NCBI GenBank assembly: GCA_027257055.1
Contig: JAPVLO010000161.1
Span: 4,294,501-4,358,500 of the forward strand
Origin: Cephalopachus bancanus
Lineage: Eukaryota; Chordata; Mammalia; Primates; Tarsiidae
DNA length: 64,000 nt
Direction of reading: 5' to 3'
Shown here: one piece after another, positions 62,469 through 64,000 of the stretch
How the letters are laid out: every line of letters starts with the position of its first letter
Position numbering within the stretch: the first letter of the stretch is position 1
Position numbers and translations under genes: made by a program
The notes under the pieces: generated by a model
Seen by the model: only the letters and a program-made list of their open reading frames with translations
Databases searched by the model: none
Told to the model about the DNA's origin: nothing

Positions 62469-63139
62469 AAAGACAGAACAAAACCTCCAAGAGATATTCT
62501 TTCAAGAGGCCAAACCTAAGATTAATTGGAATCCCCGAGGCAGATAAAGAAACAGAAACCATCCCGGAACAAACATTCCATGAAATTATCCAAGAAAACT
62601 TCCCTCATCTCATCAGTGATGTAACCATTCAAATACAAGTATTCAGAGAAACCTTGAAAGACAACAAATAAGAAGACCAACTCCTAAATACATAGTAATT
62701 TGCCTACACAAATGGTATAAAGGAAAAAATCCTAACGGCAACAAGAGAGAAAGGTCACACTACCTACCAGTGAAGACCAATAAGAAGAGCAGCAGACTTA
62801 TCTACAGAAATACTTCAGGCTAGGAGAGCTTGGAGCCCAATCTTCAAAGTTCTCAAAGATAAACAATTTCAACCAAGAATCACCTACCTAGCTAAGCTAA
62901 ACTTTATCAGTGATGGAGAATTAAAATCCTTCCTAGACATTCACCATAAGAGTTTACACTGCCTCTAGACCAGTTCTACAAGAAACACTTTAAAAAGTAG
63001 TAAACACAGAAGAAAGGAAAAAAAGAACAACAACACTCTTCATAAGAATGCAGGAAAAAGATTTAAAACACACATGAATCAACCCCCAAATCAAAAGGCA
63101 ACAAATAAATAAATAGCAACAAACTCTAAAAGAACCTCA

Positions 63140-63960
63140 AGACAGGGACAAACTCTCACATCTCAATCATTAGCCAGAATGTGAATGGACTGAATGCACC
63201 ACTGAAAATACATAGAATGGCAAAATGGATAATATATCATGAGGCAATAATATATTGCCTCCAAGAGACTCATCTCACCGAAAGGACAGTCACACACTCA
63301 AAGTAAGAGAATGGGAAACAAAATTTCAGGTGTATGGAAAACAAAAGAAAGCAGGAGTCGCAATTTTAATATCAGACAAAATGCCCTTTAAGCTATCAAA
63401 AATTTTAAAAGATACGAAAGGTCACTACATACTGATAAAAGTTTCAATCCATTAGTAAGAAATATCCATCCTAAATATATATGCACCCAATATAGGAGCA
63501 TCAACTTTCATAAAGCAGTTTCAAGGTAAGCTAAAAAAAAGATATTGACTCTTATACTATCATAGCTGGGAACTTAAATACCCAACTCACAACCCTAGAC
63601 AGATCATCAATACGAAAAAATCAACAAGGAGCTCTGGAACCTCAATGTGATGCTTGACCAAATGGACTTAAATGTTACCTATAGAATGCTCCATCCAACA
63701 ACCACAGAATATACATTCTACTCATCACCATGAGGAATGTATTCTAAGATTGTCCACAACCTCAGTCAAAATTCAAGTACAAACAAATTCCATAAGATTG
63801 AAATACTGTCATGCACCCTCTCAGACCACAGTGAAATAAAAACAAATATCAACACTAACAAAGCTCCCCCAAAACCCACAAAGACATGGACACTACGTAG
63901 CATGATGCTAAGCAACTCCTGAGTCAACTTGGAAATTAAAACAGAGATTAAAAGATACTT
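63140..63960 (+). pseudogene. L1 ORF2 endonuclease domain remnant
   Basis: Frames read KKAGVAILISDKMPFKLSKI (63255-63455), and later HNLSQNSSTNKFHKIEILSC with LSDHSEIK (63737-63922). These are blocks of the L1 apurinic-type endonuclease, separated by stops. The reverse transcriptase lies beyond the window. Confidence 0.85.
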
Positions 63961-64000
63961 GGAAACAAATGAAAATGAAGAAATATCTTACCAAAACTTC

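Larger units (their letters stand above)
60741..64000 (+). mobile_element. L1 (plus strand), 5' UTR, ORF1 and start of ORF2; runs off the window
   Basis: The element starts near GTCGAAGATGGCGAAGAAAC. A 5' UTR of about 1.35 kb follows, with a T/C-rich block (61415-61790), then an ORF1 remnant, an inter-ORF part, and the ORF2 endonuclease from about 63140. Multiple stops and frameshifts make it inactive. Confidence 0.88.

Overview
This is nuclear DNA from a mammal, almost certainly a primate. It carries about a dozen dimeric 7SL-derived Alu SINEs, several L1, L2 and MIR copies, MER5-type, Tigger and mariner DNA transposons, and an MLT1 LTR. The younger Alus share unusual diagnostic positions. 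They lack the right-arm signature I associate with lemurs and lorises, and they do not look like anthropoid AluS or AluY. A non-anthropoid haplorrhine such as a tarsier is my best guess, but this is inference from memory of Alu families. There is no bacterial, organellar or viral genome signal.

The one gene I can support is CALN1 (calneuron-1, CaBP8), on the minus strand. The window holds its last two coding exons. The internal exon at 44130-44286 encodes 52 codons plus one base. The terminal exon at 31398-31525 encodes the C-terminal membrane anchor and the stop. The splice phases fit exactly: one base plus two bases form the junction codon. Downstream of the stop is about 7.5 kb in which I recognise no transposon, ending in an AU-rich block with two Pumilio-type motifs and a strong poly(A) signal at 23916-23921. 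I read this as a long 3' UTR. Upstream, 44287-64000 appears to be a single CALN1 intron; I found no further exon there.

Layout: 1-13965 is gene-free and built mainly from minus-strand L1 fragments, interrupted by Alus, two mariner relics and a processed cofilin-1 (CFL1) pseudogene. 13966-23890 is intergenic, with Alus, MER5 copies, an L2 and a third mariner relic. 23895-31397 is the proposed CALN1 3' UTR. 31526-44129 is the last CALN1 intron, with old repeats. 44287-60740 is upstream intron containing Tigger, MLT1, MIR, L2, Alu and L1 copies. 60741-64000 is the 5' part of a plus-strand L1 that runs off the window.

I saw no undescribed biological system. The most informative observations are the repeat-free 3' UTR with several possible poly(A) sites, a G-quadruplex-type tract at the last CALN1 acceptor, lineage-specific Alus with a perfect Pol III B box, and clean target-site duplications that date insertions. 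All repeat boundaries are by eye and may be off by tens of bases.
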